A DNA stretch of 64,000 nucleotides, taken from the NCBI GenBank assembly GCA_031292555.1, contig JARLGV010000089.1, positions 1-64,000 of the forward strand, in the 5' to 3' direction. Within the stretch, counting starts at the first letter, position 1. The number at the start of each line of letters is the position of its first letter. Origin of the DNA: Fimbriimonas sp. (GTDB taxonomy: Bacteria > Armatimonadota > Fimbriimonadia > Fimbriimonadales > Fimbriimonadaceae). The notes beneath the pieces were generated by a model. That model made no database searches. It had not been told where the DNA came from and saw only the letters and a program-made list of their open reading frames with translations. Position numbers and translations under genes: made by a program. Positions 49,002 to 57,879 of this stretch are shown here, one piece after another.

Positions 49002-50353
49002 ACTTTCTCCACCTTTGAGGAACCGAGCAGCCCGCCTGGTCGGAAGAGCAACACGATGATCAGGATCACAAACGCGATGGCATCCTTGTATTCGCTATAG
49101 CCCGCCCAAATGACTAAAGTCTCGGCGGCTCCCATAAGAAACCCGCCTAATACCGCTCCCGGGATGTTCCCAATTCCACCTAGAACCGCGGCTACGAACG
49201 CCTTGACGCCAGGTAGAAGTCCGTAAAAAGTAGTAAGAGGCGTGCCTTGGAACGTCGCAATCATCATTGCGCCCGCTCCTGCCAAAGAGGATCCGACGAC
49301 GAACGTGAACGTGATGATCGAGTTCACGTTGATGCCCATCAGTCCCGCCGAATCGAAATCGTGAGAGACCGCACGCATAGCGCGGCCCGGGCTCGTGTAC
49401 ATGACGAGGTAGGTCAGACCCGCCATCAAGACAAGGACCGTGACCAACATAATGATCCGGCTTTGTTGGATCGTGATACTGACGCCCGCCGAGTCCTCCT
49501 TCCTCTTCGCATCGTTGTAGACGGTAGCGGCGGTTCTGGCGGCATCGCGAATCTTCTCGCCCTCCGGAGGCAGGTCAAACTGGGACCTCCCGGTCTGAGC
49601 AAGGTAGTCGTCGAACTGCTTCTTGGTCGACTCGTAGACGGGAGTCGCCTTCACCACCGCTTGGTGAAGAGCGGGAGGCGCCGGCCATAGGTGCTTAGTG
49701 ATCGTCTGTCGGTATGGGTTGACCTTCTCAACGATGCTTGGAGGAGGGCTATTCGGAAGGAAGAGTGCCCCACCGTTTTGAAGCAGCATCGAAACACCGA
49801 TGGCGGTAATGAGCGATGCGATTCTGGAATGAGCGCGCATCGGGCGATAGGCGAAGCGTTCGATGAGCACGCCGACGATCGCACAAACTGTCATGCTCGC
49901 TAATAGCATGATCACGAGGTTTAGGGCCTGCGGTTGGAACTTGCCAACGAGCATGGCGAGCAAACCAAGCACGATCAGTGTCCAGCCGACGGCCTTGACG
50001 AGAGTCGGCAGAGCCCGGATTCTCAGCGTGGCCAATGCCAACGCAACGCCAATAATCAGTGCAATCAGGCCGCCCGTGACTACCGTACCTGAAGCCAAAA
50101 TCGGTCGAGGATCGGCGCCAATCGCTGCGCTTGGACCATAACCCAACATGTACGAAGCGAAGAGCGCGATGTACGCGCCAAGCATATAGACTTCGCCATG
50201 GGCAAAGTTTATGAGCCGCAATATGCCATAGACCATCGTGTAGCCGAGGGCCATAAGCGCGTAGATGGCCCCCAAAAGGAGGCCATTGACTAACTGGTCA
50301 GGTAGCGTTTGGAAGTCCAGCGACGCCAGGACAAGGTGCGCAGTGAATCCCAT
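48998..50353 (-). CDS. livH: Branched-chain amino-acid ABC permease LivH with extra segments
   Basis: The 451-residue permease has the LivH core (LLLGAIYALMALGYTMVYGILRLINFAH, AVLGGIGNIPGAVLGG). LivH is usually about 300 residues. The extra length is an N-terminal pair of helices and a soluble segment of about 100 residues (from SIVEKVNPYRQTI to KEDSAGVSI) that probably faces the periplasm. It is followed by livM with a four-base overlap. It starts four bases after the livK stop. Confidence 0.88.
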   Translation of the reverse strand: MGFTAHLVLASLDFQTLPDQLVNGLLLGAIYALMALGYTMVYGILRLINFAHGEVYMLGAYIALFASYMLGYGPSAAIGADPRPILASGTVVTGGLIALIIGVALALATLRIRALPTLVKAVGWTLIVLGLLAMLVGKFQPQALNLVIMLLASMTVCAIVGVLIERFAYRPMRAHSRIASLITAIGVSMLLQNGGALFLPNSPPPSIVEKVNPYRQTITKHLWPAPPALHQAVVKATPVYESTKKQFDDYLAQTGRSQFDLPPEGEKIRDAARTAATVYNDAKRKEDSAGVSITIQQSRIIMLVTVLVLMAGLTYLVMYTSPGRAMRAVSHDFDSAGLMGINVNSIITFTFVVGSSLAGAGAMMIATFQGTPLTTFYGLLPGVKAFVAAVLGGIGNIPGAVLGGFLMGAAETLVIWAGYSEYKDAIAFVILIIVLLFRPGGLLGSSKVEKV

Positions 50354-50356
50354 CCG

Positions 50357-51664
50357 TTACTTGGGCAATCCTGTTTTTTCGTCGTAATCGTAGGCTTTCG
50401 CAAATGTCTGACCGTCCTTGGTCAACTGCACCACGAGGGCCCGCTTTGGCGGGTTGCCATTCTTGCCCTTCAGCGTGATCGAGCCGGAAACTCCCTTGAA
50501 GTCCGTCGTATCGGCTACCGCAGCCTGCAGACCCGCTGCGTCCTTGGTCTTGGCCCGCTTCAGAGCGTCGCAGGCCAGCATGGCGGCGTCATAGCCAAGA
50601 GCGCCCATCGTAGTGGCCGGGTAATTGCAGTCGTACCGTCCGCCCCACTTCAACAGGAACTCCTTGACCGCAGGGCGATCCTCCTTGTTGTTGTAGTGGT
50701 TGCAGAAGTAGCTGCCGATGATGGCGTCGCCACCGGACTTGAGGATCTCGCTGCTGTCCCAACCGTCGCCGCCCATCATCTTTACGTTTAGGCCTGCATC
50801 CTTCGCCTGTCGAGCGATCGGACCAGTCTCGCTGAAGTAGCCGCTCATGAACAGACCGTCGGGGCTCTTCGCCTTCAAGTTCGTCAACTGGCCGGTAAAG
50901 GTCGTGTTGCCGCTCTCATAGAACTGCTCGTCGACGATCTTGCCGCCGAGCTTCGTGAAGAACGCGCGGAAGCTGTCGCTCAAACCGGTGGAGTAAGGCT
51001 GCTTCTTGTCCGTCATGAGCGCAACGTTTCGAAGGCCAAGCTCTTCGTAAGCGAATTTCGCCATGACCGGACCTTGGAATGCGTCGGTGTAGCAGACACG
51101 GAAAATGTTCGGCTGTCCCTGGGTCAAGTCGGTGCGTGTTGCGCCGACCGCGATGAGCGGAAGATTTCTTTCCTTGGCGACCGTCCCCATCTGGGCGGTG
51201 ATGCCGGAAGAGACTTCGCCGAGCAGGCAGATCACCTTATCGTCGGAGACAAGTTTCTCCGCTGCGCTCTTGCCCTGCTCTGGTCGGGAATTACTGTCCT
51301 CGATGAAGAGGCTTACCTTCTTTCCGTCGACTCCGCCTGCCGCGTTGAACTCCTGAACGGCAAGACGAGCGCCCTTGACGCAATCTTCACCCCACGGCTT
51401 GAGGTCGCCGTTCTGGCTCGCAACTAGGCCGATCGGAATCCCGCCCGGAACCACGTCGTCGGGGGCAGCAGCAGTGTTGGCCGTGCATCCAGGAATCTTT
51501 GTGCTGTCGGCTGACGCAGTCGTCGAAGGCGAAGTTGTTCCGCCAGACGAACCGCTTGAGGACGGCGTACTGTCTCCGCCCGAACAGCCGCTTCCGAAAA
51601 CGGCGCCGGCGGCAAGCAGCGCCATACCAAGTTTAAAGGAGAACCTATTCTTAATAATCATCAT
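50357..51664 (-). CDS. livK: Branched-chain amino-acid binding lipoprotein
   Basis: The 435-residue protein begins MMIIKNRFSFKLGMALLAAG with the lipobox ending at Cys27 (FGSGC), so it is membrane-anchored in the periplasm. A Ser/Thr-rich linker precedes the periplasmic-binding domain (IPIGLVASQNGDLKPWGEDC, LLGEVSSGITAQMG, VALMTDKKQPYSTG). It delivers leucine/isoleucine/valine or a related solute to LivHM. First gene of the liv operon. Confidence 0.9.
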   Translation of the reverse strand: MMIIKNRFSFKLGMALLAAGAVFGSGCSGGDSTPSSSGSSGGTTSPSTTASADSTKIPGCTANTAAAPDDVVPGGIPIGLVASQNGDLKPWGEDCVKGARLAVQEFNAAGGVDGKKVSLFIEDSNSRPEQGKSAAEKLVSDDKVICLLGEVSSGITAQMGTVAKERNLPLIAVGATRTDLTQGQPNIFRVCYTDAFQGPVMAKFAYEELGLRNVALMTDKKQPYSTGLSDSFRAFFTKLGGKIVDEQFYESGNTTFTGQLTNLKAKSPDGLFMSGYFSETGPIARQAKDAGLNVKMMGGDGWDSSEILKSGGDAIIGSYFCNHYNNKEDRPAVKEFLLKWGGRYDCNYPATTMGALGYDAAMLACDALKRAKTKDAAGLQAAVADTTDFKGVSGSITLKGKNGNPPKRALVVQLTKDGQTFAKAYDYDEKTGLPK

Positions 51665-51810
51665 GCTGGGTCCACCACCATCCCAATGGAGAAGTGCCCG
51701 AGAACGTGGTTCGCGGTTGACGTAGTATACAGAATACGGCTCTCGGATGCCACGATTGAGGTTGCGGTGTTGAGGTTCCTTGGCACGGTACAATTCGCCC
51801 ACCGCCCTCT

Positions 51811-52605
51811 ATGCCGAACGATGCAACTCGCCTGCTAATTGAAAGTGCGCTCCAGGCCATACAGGAGCAGAGATACACCGACGCGCTCTCGATACTGGAC
51901 CAAGCTGCAGAGGCGGACGCCGAGGAGCACCAGGTTCATGAGTTGAGGGGAATCGCCTTTGCAAAAACAGGCCGCGTCGAGGCCTCCATTGAGGCATTTC
52001 GCAAGGCGACGTCCCTGGCTCCGACCGCAAGAGGCTTCTATAACCTCGGAGTACAGCTGTCCGAGAGCGGAGCGAAGGCCGAAGCGAAGCAGGCCATCGA
52101 AAAGGCGCTTGAACTCGATCCCAAGCACTTGAGTGCAAAGAAGCTCCTAAAAGAACTGACCATTTATGAGTCCGGCGCCATCGGCGGATCCAAGTCCGAC
52201 CGGACCAGTCACCCCAGGACTTCAAGGCCCTATGGGCTAGGAAAGAAGCATCTTTTTGCGCTGATGCACGAGCATCAGCGCGAATGGACCGCGCTAGGCT
52301 GGACGATCGTAGGATTTGCTGTTGTTTCCACTATCCTAGTCAAGCTGAACTTTCCCCTGATAGCCCCGAAGGTTCCCGACTTGAAGAATGCACTTGCGGG
52401 CTACAAGCCCATCAGATCGGCATCCGCATTCGCGACGATTGTATTTTTCATTTCGACCATTCTCGCCAGCATGATCTGGACGTCGCTTGACTTGATCGAC
52501 CGTCGAGGGCGTGTTCTATGGATGATCCCGATGATGCTATGTTGCTTCCTGTTCATGCCGTTCGCGTCGCAATCGCTGTACATGGCGATTGGCCGCCGCG
52601 ATTGA
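51811..52605 (+). CDS. TPR protein with membrane helices
   Basis: The 264-residue protein has three TPR-type repeats in its first 115 residues (ALSILDQAAEADAEEHQVHE, SIEAFRKATSLAPTARGFYN, AIEKALELDPKHLSAKKLLK), then a basic linker and three or four membrane helices. It is divergent from livK. A TACAAT box lies 16 bases before the ATG. It probably binds a partner through the TPR on the cytoplasmic side. Function unknown. Confidence 0.7.
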   Translation: MPNDATRLLIESALQAIQEQRYTDALSILDQAAEADAEEHQVHELRGIAFAKTGRVEASIEAFRKATSLAPTARGFYNLGVQLSESGAKAEAKQAIEKALELDPKHLSAKKLLKELTIYESGAIGGSKSDRTSHPRTSRPYGLGKKHLFALMHEHQREWTALGWTIVGFAVVSTILVKLNFPLIAPKVPDLKNALAGYKPIRSASAFATIVFFISTILASMIWTSLDLIDRRGRVLWMIPMMLCCFLFMPFASQSLYMAIGRRD

Positions 52606-52790
52606 TCTTTTACTGTAGCGACTGCGAGCGTGTTCCGAGGCGAGACCGTAACACTTGAGGCGGTTCAAAACGTATAGAATCACCAAACGGTTGCTTGGCT
52701 CGCCGGAACCCCACGTGGACGATTTACCGTCGCACACGAATCTTGAGCCTCGAATCGCGAATCTCGCCGAACGCTACCAACATACGATCT

Positions 52791-53954
52791 ATGCCGCTCC
52801 TCATTAACCTACTCGCCCTAGTCGCGTTTCAAACGCCTGTCGAAGTTCCGTTTCGTGTCGGTGACCAAGCCCTGATTCTGGATGCGGTCGTAAACGGTCG
52901 GAAAGTCTCGGTAATGTTTGACACCGGATTTGGCGGAGCCGTAGATCTTTCCAATACGATCAACGTCGGAGAACCAGACGGAACTGCGAGGCTCCGCGAC
53001 TTCGTGGGCGAGTTGGATGCCCAAACCGTGAAAATCAAGAGCCTGACGATCGGATCGAAGTCTGTTGATGCGGCGGGAATGGACGTTGTGCTTTCCCGCC
53101 CCGAGGATTACTCGTTTATATATGGTCAACATTGCGACGGCATCATGGGATTTGGGGTCATCAAGAACAACGTCACAGAGATCAACTTTCAGAAGCAGAA
53201 ATTTGTTTTCTATCCAAACTCGTTCGACATATCAACTCGAACGCCCGACAACAAGAAGACGTTCTTGGTAAAAATGCTCCCCCTGGGAACGAATGCGGTG
53301 GAATTACCTGTCCTGACTCCCAACGGTCAAACCCTCACGATGGCGCTTGACACTGGCAATTCGTTCTATGCCACCTCTCACCGTGATTCGCTTGAGCGTG
53401 TTGGCCTATGGGACAGTGGCAAGGACCCCAAGTTCACGACGATGGCTGGAGTCGCATCGGGCGCCGTCGTGAGTTGGAACAAGAAGATGGCCAATATGAC
53501 GATCTTCGGTGTTCCGGTTCCGGCGAGCACGTGGGATGTGATCGATCTTCCGTCTAGCTCTGCAGAGGCGGACGGAACCGTCGGTTTCGAGTTCCTACGA
53601 AACTTCAACATCATCATCGACTACAACCGCCGGCGAGTCTGGCTTGAGAATTGGACGAGCAAGGTCGAGAACGATCCGCCCGGAGATCTCGGGATTTCGG
53701 CATTGTACAGCAGTAACTCACGGAGCGTAGTAATCGTGAGCGTTTCGCCAGATAGCCCCGCAGACGTCGCCGGTATCAAGAAGGGAGACGAGCTACTCTC
53801 GATCGGAACTACTGACCTTTCCGGATTGATCTCTTACAAGAAGCTGCGGAAAATGCTGCTTGGTCCGTCCGGAAGCAAAGTGAAGCTGGCAACCTCCCGT
53901 CAAGGCAGCCTCAAGCGGTACGAATTGGAGCGGAAAGCTCTCGTCAACGACTGA
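52791..53954 (+). CDS. Aspartyl protease with PDZ domain
   Basis: The 387-residue protein has a short hydrophobic N-terminus, two catalytic DTG motifs (D44-T-G in MFDTGFGG and D187 in ALDTGNS) as in pepsin-like proteases, and a C-terminal PDZ domain (VVIVSVSPDSPADVAGIKKG, GDELLSIGTTDLSG). The pattern fits two-lobed bacterial aspartyl proteases of the retropepsin/pepsin group. It is likely extracytoplasmic. I chose the ATG at 52791; the longer frame upstream is not supported. Confidence 0.82.
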   Translation: MPLLINLLALVAFQTPVEVPFRVGDQALILDAVVNGRKVSVMFDTGFGGAVDLSNTINVGEPDGTARLRDFVGELDAQTVKIKSLTIGSKSVDAAGMDVVLSRPEDYSFIYGQHCDGIMGFGVIKNNVTEINFQKQKFVFYPNSFDISTRTPDNKKTFLVKMLPLGTNAVELPVLTPNGQTLTMALDTGNSFYATSHRDSLERVGLWDSGKDPKFTTMAGVASGAVVSWNKKMANMTIFGVPVPASTWDVIDLPSSSAEADGTVGFEFLRNFNIIIDYNRRRVWLENWTSKVENDPPGDLGISALYSSNSRSVVIVSVSPDSPADVAGIKKGDELLSIGTTDLSGLISYKKLRKMLLGPSGSKVKLATSRQGSLKRYELERKALVND

Positions 53955-53957
53955 CCG

Positions 53958-54608
53958 CTAACCTACCAGCCACTGAGCGATCGCAGCATCGAGCATCGGC
54001 TCGGTGAGTTTTCCCGTAAACGTATTCTGCTGGCTGGGGTGGTATGACGCCACTAAGCGTGGCCTGTTCGTTGGTTGGTGAACGGCCCCGTGCCCGAACT
54101 TCTCAATGCGGATCCCAAGTGTACGATGGACGTTATTCCAAGCGATGCTACCGAGACAAAGAACTGACTTCCAATCGCGGTTGGACAAGATTCGGGTCAG
54201 ATATCTGTTGCATTCCCGTAACTCGTCGAGGGACGGCTTGTTGTCGGGCGGCGCACAGTGGCAAGTCGCTGCCATAAGGACTCCCGACAACGTAAGTCCG
54301 TCGCCTCGCTGCACCGATGTAGGCTGATTGGCAACCCCCGCTCGAAAGAGGGCGGCAAAGAGCCAGTCTCCGCTTCGATCGCCCGTGAACATGCGACCCG
54401 TGCGGTTCGCGCCATGGGCCGCCGGAGCGAGGCCGACGATGAGGTGCAAGGCATTGGGGTCACCGAAGTAGGGAACTGGCCGCGCCCAATATTCCTCGTT
54501 CGCAAAGGCCCTCCGCTTCTCTGAACCGATCCTCTCCCGCCACTCGACGAGTCTCGGACACAGTCGGCATTGGATGATCTCGTCGCTGATCTGTTCGATT
54601 GTCTCCAT
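53958..54608 (-). CDS. Uracil-DNA glycosylase, family 5-like
   Basis: The protein has 216 residues from the ATG at 54608 (METIEQISDEI). Cysteines at 14 and 17 with others at 120-160 (CHCAPP, CLG) provide an Fe-S site, and motif A is GLAPAAHGANRTG (59-71), which has Ala where family 4 has an acidic catalytic residue. The HPSQQNTFTGKL motif is present. It should excise uracil or hypoxanthine from DNA. It is convergent with the aspartyl protease. Confidence 0.82.
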   Translation of the reverse strand: METIEQISDEIIQCRLCPRLVEWRERIGSEKRRAFANEEYWARPVPYFGDPNALHLIVGLAPAAHGANRTGRMFTGDRSGDWLFAALFRAGVANQPTSVQRGDGLTLSGVLMAATCHCAPPDNKPSLDELRECNRYLTRILSNRDWKSVLCLGSIAWNNVHRTLGIRIEKFGHGAVHQPTNRPRLVASYHPSQQNTFTGKLTEPMLDAAIAQWLVG

Positions 54609-54670
54609 TGGAATGAAACTAGATTGTAGGCACATTGTCATGCTCTGAGAGAGAAGTCCGGACATCCATG

Positions 54671-54676
54671 TAGAAT
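54671..54676 (+). promoter_or_regulatory. -10 box six bases before a GTG start
   Basis: TAGAAT lies six bases before the GTG at 54683. No ribosome site can fit, so the zinc-ribbon gene is very probably leaderless. Confidence 0.6.
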
Positions 54677-54682
54677 CAAATC

Positions 54683-55033
54683 GTGCCGGTCTATGAATAT
54701 GAGCCTCGAGACCATGACTGCTTGATGTGCGATGGGCGGATCGATGTGATCCAAACCATCCACGAGGCGCCGTTGGAGTTTTGCCCTTGGTGTGGGTTGC
54801 CAATTCGCCGGATTGTTAGCAGAGCGGTCATCATGCTGTCCGGAACCGTTCCCGACGACAAGACGTCTCGAAAGGGCTTTACAACGTTCCGCCGCGCAGA
54901 AAGGGGGGTTTGGGAGAAGATTGCCGGAGAGGGACCGGACCTGCTTGCCGGAACAAAAGAGGATATGGAGGCTGTCGATGCCGAGAAAACGCCTCCTAAG
55001 AAAGTCATCGACTTGGACGCGGATTCCGACTGA
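54683..55033 (+). CDS. FmdB-type zinc-ribbon protein
   Basis: The 116-residue protein starts at GTG (MPVYEYEP), as FmdB/YhfH-type regulatory zinc ribbons do. CLMC and CPWC provide four cysteines in the first 40 residues. The remainder is charged and low complexity. Related proteins are small regulators or components of formamide and RNA metabolism, but the function is not settled. The stop is nine bases from the convergent ArgC-like gene. Confidence 0.7.
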   Translation: MPVYEYEPRDHDCLMCDGRIDVIQTIHEAPLEFCPWCGLPIRRIVSRAVIMLSGTVPDDKTSRKGFTTFRRAERGVWEKIAGEGPDLLAGTKEDMEAVDAEKTPPKKVIDLDADSD

Positions 55034-55042
55034 TTGTGCTGC

Positions 55043-55750
55043 CTAGATTCCCAAGGACTCTTCGAACCCGCACATAACGTTCATTGCATGAACGGCTTGG
55101 GCTGCTCCCGCCTTTCCACTCAAATCGGCAAGTACTCGAACAGTGAGAAGGCTTTCTGGATAGTCGTCTGCCATTGCCAGCCGGTAAGCGGCGAACGGTG
55201 TTCTTCGTACCAATTCTGGCTGCCACGTGTCGCCGGCGAACTCCCGGATATAGAACGAGCGCTCGTATCGCTCACGGTAGAGATCGCATATTTCGGCAAT
55301 ACCGATTTCAGAATTGACGGCGATCATGATCGTGGCGGCAAGGACACCATCGAGGTCCATCGACTCTACGTGCACTCCCACACTTACGTTTGCCCCCATC
55401 AAAGTCAAGGCTTCGTCGATCTCGTTTGGATCGGTCTCTGCGTTTACGATCATCATGGGTGAGTCAGACAGGATCGCTGCGGTAGCCAGCGGCGCCAAAC
55501 CTATGAGAGCCAAAGTCGACGTCGGGCTCGGAATCGAAATCACGTCGGCACATACAAGCGGGTTGTTGTCGATGGTTTCGACAAGCCCGTAGATCGGGGC
55601 TCTAGTATCGCCAACCCGAATCGTACGGCGCCAGTCTCCGCAAATGAACCTTAGGCCGGTCTCGCCGTCCTCCTCGACTGCCTTGATGCGGGGGTGGTGC
55701 CGAAGAAGCTCGATTGTTCGCGGATCGCATGCTAGCGCAAGGTCTACCAT
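55043..55750 (-). CDS. ArgC-like protein lacking the catalytic cysteine and NAD domain
   Basis: The 235-residue protein matches the C-terminal two-thirds of N-acetyl-gamma-glutamyl-phosphate reductase: IYGLVETIDN where ArgC has YGLPE, a helix (STLALIGLAPLATAAI), VSVGVHVESMDLDGVLAATI, and the ending DLSGKAGAAQAVHAMNVM. Where ArgC has NPGCYPT it reads IPSPTST, so the catalytic cysteine is missing, and the N-terminal Rossmann part is absent (about 110 residues short). It cannot carry out the ArgC reaction as it stands. It may be a regulatory or binding paralog. Confidence 0.7.
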   Translation of the reverse strand: MVDLALACDPRTIELLRHHPRIKAVEEDGETGLRFICGDWRRTIRVGDTRAPIYGLVETIDNNPLVCADVISIPSPTSTLALIGLAPLATAAILSDSPMMIVNAETDPNEIDEALTLMGANVSVGVHVESMDLDGVLAATIMIAVNSEIGIAEICDLYRERYERSFYIREFAGDTWQPELVRRTPFAAYRLAMADDYPESLLTVRVLADLSGKAGAAQAVHAMNVMCGFEESLGI

Positions 55751-55759
55751 GCGCGTGCC

Positions 55760-56437
55760 TCAGCCGCGAGTCACCGATGAGTGGATTCGCGTGAGTTTGT
55801 TTCCGCCCATCGTAAGTCTGGTGTCGTTGCTGTACATCGTTCCGTCGCTGGCAAGGATCATCATGGTTCCCGTTCCTTCTGCCGGACCTGAAAGCTCGTA
55901 CGTGATAACACCCACCAAGTGGCCATTTACTTGCTTTAGTCCGGCGAAGCGGTATTTGCCTTCAAGCTTCGAGATCTGCCCAAACATATTTACCGGCATC
56001 ACCGAGGTCCACGGAGTGCCGGCCTTGACAGGCTTAAGAGGCAGGTTTGTTCCGATACTTGCTGACGTGTTGTTGCCCTGGTTCCGGTTGTCGAGGGCGA
56101 ACACCGTGGATTGCTCAGGCTGAAAAGTCTGTCCGCCCACAACCACGGCTCCCATTGTCAACTTGACTGTCGCAACTCCGCGCTTAACGTCAAGTACCTG
56201 CAGCTTGACTGGCACCCGCACTCTCATTGCGGAGATAGTCTTGTCGTTGCTGTCGACGCCACTCACGGTTTGGAATCGGATCACTTGACCCTTGGTGTAC
56301 TTCGCGCGGAGGATGTAGCCCGCTCCGTTCTTCGAAATCTGGGCAAAACAGGAAACCGGCAGGCACAGGGCCGGCACAATTGTTAGGGCAAGCTTGGAAA
56401 GATTCAATCGAGTGTCCTTGTGCTTACTTGATGGCAA
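55760..56437 (-). CDS. Secreted protein of unknown function
   Basis: The 225-residue protein has a signal peptide (LTIVPALCLPVSCFAQ) after a basic start, and a beta-rich mature part with VRFQTVSGVDSNDKTISAMR and repeated strand patterns. It has no cysteines of note and no motif I know. Its start overlaps the FKBP stop by 14 bases, so the two are cotranscribed and may act together in the periplasm. Confidence 0.6.
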   Translation of the reverse strand: MPSSKHKDTRLNLSKLALTIVPALCLPVSCFAQISKNGAGYILRAKYTKGQVIRFQTVSGVDSNDKTISAMRVRVPVKLQVLDVKRGVATVKLTMGAVVVGGQTFQPEQSTVFALDNRNQGNNTSASIGTNLPLKPVKAGTPWTSVMPVNMFGQISKLEGKYRFAGLKQVNGHLVGVITYELSGPAEGTGTMMILASDGTMYSNDTRLTMGGNKLTRIHSSVTRG

Positions 56438-57197
56438 TCATGTGAACGTCGAACGTCACAATATGCATTCTCATATCGTCGCTCGGAACCGTCATCGTCA
56501 ATCCGGGCGGTATCGTGATTTTTCGCTCGCCGCCGACCTTCATTCCGACGAGAGCGTCGTCGAAGCCCTTGATCGTGACATTGTCGCCGCCGATCTTGAA
56601 CGTAAAGTGCTTTCCGCCGGTCTTGGTGGATTCGACAACGGCACCGTTAACGCTTGCATCGTAGTCGACCGTCACGGTATCCCCCGCCTTAACTTCGCGA
56701 CCAGAGCCTTGCTTGACGTCGGTTGCGACGATCTGATCCGCGTCCTTCGCCTGCAATACGTCTGTGGCTTCCACGTCGAAATACAAGTCCGATTGAGCGG
56801 GAATCTTTTCGCCTTGGCCCCTGTCGCCGTAGGCAAGTGCGTAAGGAATCGAAAGCTTGCGCTTTCCGCCTTTCTGAATGCCTACCAAGCCTTGATCCCA
56901 GCCTTTGATAACCTGGCCCGCTCCAACGGTAACGTGAAGAGGATCGGCGCCAGGCTGGGTTTGATCGAAGATCGTTCCGTTCGCCAATTTGCCAACGTAC
57001 TTCACCCATACCTCGTCGCCCTTCTCCACCTTCGGTCCGGTGCCCAACGCGGTGTCTTCGATGCCCAATTTGCTGAGGTGCGAACCAGTCGTGGCCTTTG
57101 TGGCGTTGCTGGCTTCAGAGCTCGAATTGGAGCCGGAGCCGCATCCAGCCAGTACGACCGCAGTCAGGGCGCCTAGAAGCGCAAGAGTAAATCGCAT
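56424..57197 (-). CDS. FKBP-type peptidyl-prolyl isomerase, two-domain lipoprotein
   Basis: The 257-residue protein has a lipobox ending at Cys19 (VVLAGC) and two FKBP folds: a full one with VKYVGKLANGTIFDQT and VIKGWDQGLVGIQKGGKRKL, and a second with VDYDASVNGAVVEST and IKGFDDALVGMKVGGERKI that lacks some active-site residues. It assists protein folding at the membrane surface. TAGATT six bases before the ATG suggests a leaderless mRNA. Confidence 0.88.
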   Translation of the reverse strand: MRFTLALLGALTAVVLAGCGSGSNSSSEASNATKATTGSHLSKLGIEDTALGTGPKVEKGDEVWVKYVGKLANGTIFDQTQPGADPLHVTVGAGQVIKGWDQGLVGIQKGGKRKLSIPYALAYGDRGQGEKIPAQSDLYFDVEATDVLQAKDADQIVATDVKQGSGREVKAGDTVTVDYDASVNGAVVESTKTGGKHFTFKIGGDNVTIKGFDDALVGMKVGGERKITIPPGLTMTVPSDDMRMHIVTFDVHMIAIK

Positions 57198-57203
57198 TGT
57201 TCA

Positions 57204-57209
57204 AATCTA
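57204..57209 (-). promoter_or_regulatory. -10 box six bases before the FKBP gene
   Basis: TAGATT on the minus strand ends six bases before the ATG at 57197, with no ribosome site between. Confidence 0.5.
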
Positions 57210-57354
57210 CCTTTTTAGCGTTCGAGCAGACACGAATCTGCCCCTCGCCAGATAACAGACGCAATATCCGTCAAGTTCCCGGCTTGACCTACCGACCTGA
57301 TTGAAGGACTTGTTTCCCCTTGATTCGGAGCGAATGGGCGGTCATTCCACCCGG

Positions 57355-57360
57355 TACACT
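57355..57360 (+). promoter_or_regulatory. -10 box eight bases before smpB
   Basis: TACACT ends eight bases before the smpB ATG at 57369; no Shine-Dalgarno sequence is seen. Confidence 0.45.
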
Positions 57361-57368
57361 CACTCCCC

Positions 57369-57848
57369 ATGGCAAAGAAGGGAGACAAGAAGGCGAGCGA
57401 AGCGCCCCGTTCGATCCAGAATCGACGGGCGAGGTTCGACTACGCCATCCTGGAGTCCCATGAGGCGGGGATCTCCTTGGTGGGTACCGAGGTGAAGAGT
57501 CTATTTCTTGGGCAGGGTCACCTCAACGACGCCTACTGCAAGGTAGCCGATGGCGAGCTCTTTCTCGTCAATGCAGACATCGAGCCCTACGATAAGGCGA
57601 GCGTGTTCCAGCACGAACGGCGGCGGGACCGAAAACTGCTCATGCACCGCAAGGAGATCAACACTCTCGAACGAAAGTCGCTCGAAAAGGGGTTGGCCCT
57701 AATACCACTGGCCCTCTATTTCAAGAATGGCCGTGTCAAAGTCGAGGTTGGGCTCGGCCGTGGAAAGGCGCAATACGACAAGCGCGAGAAGATTGCGCAG
57801 GACGACGCCAGAAGGGAATCCGAACGCGTCCGAAATCTCCGGCTTTAG
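57369..57848 (+). CDS. smpB: tmRNA-binding protein SmpB
   Basis: The 159-residue protein has the SmpB core: NRRARFDYAILESHEAGISL, VGTEVKSLFLGQGHLNDAYC and a KGLALIPLALYFKNGRVKVE stretch, then a basic C-terminal tail (KREKIAQDDARRE...). It binds tmRNA and helps free stalled ribosomes. tmRNA itself is not in the window. Confidence 0.95.
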   Translation: MAKKGDKKASEAPRSIQNRRARFDYAILESHEAGISLVGTEVKSLFLGQGHLNDAYCKVADGELFLVNADIEPYDKASVFQHERRRDRKLLMHRKEINTLERKSLEKGLALIPLALYFKNGRVKVEVGLGRGKAQYDKREKIAQDDARRESERVRNLRL

Positions 57849-57879
57849 AACCCGGCCCAAGGATGGGCCAATTCCAAGC

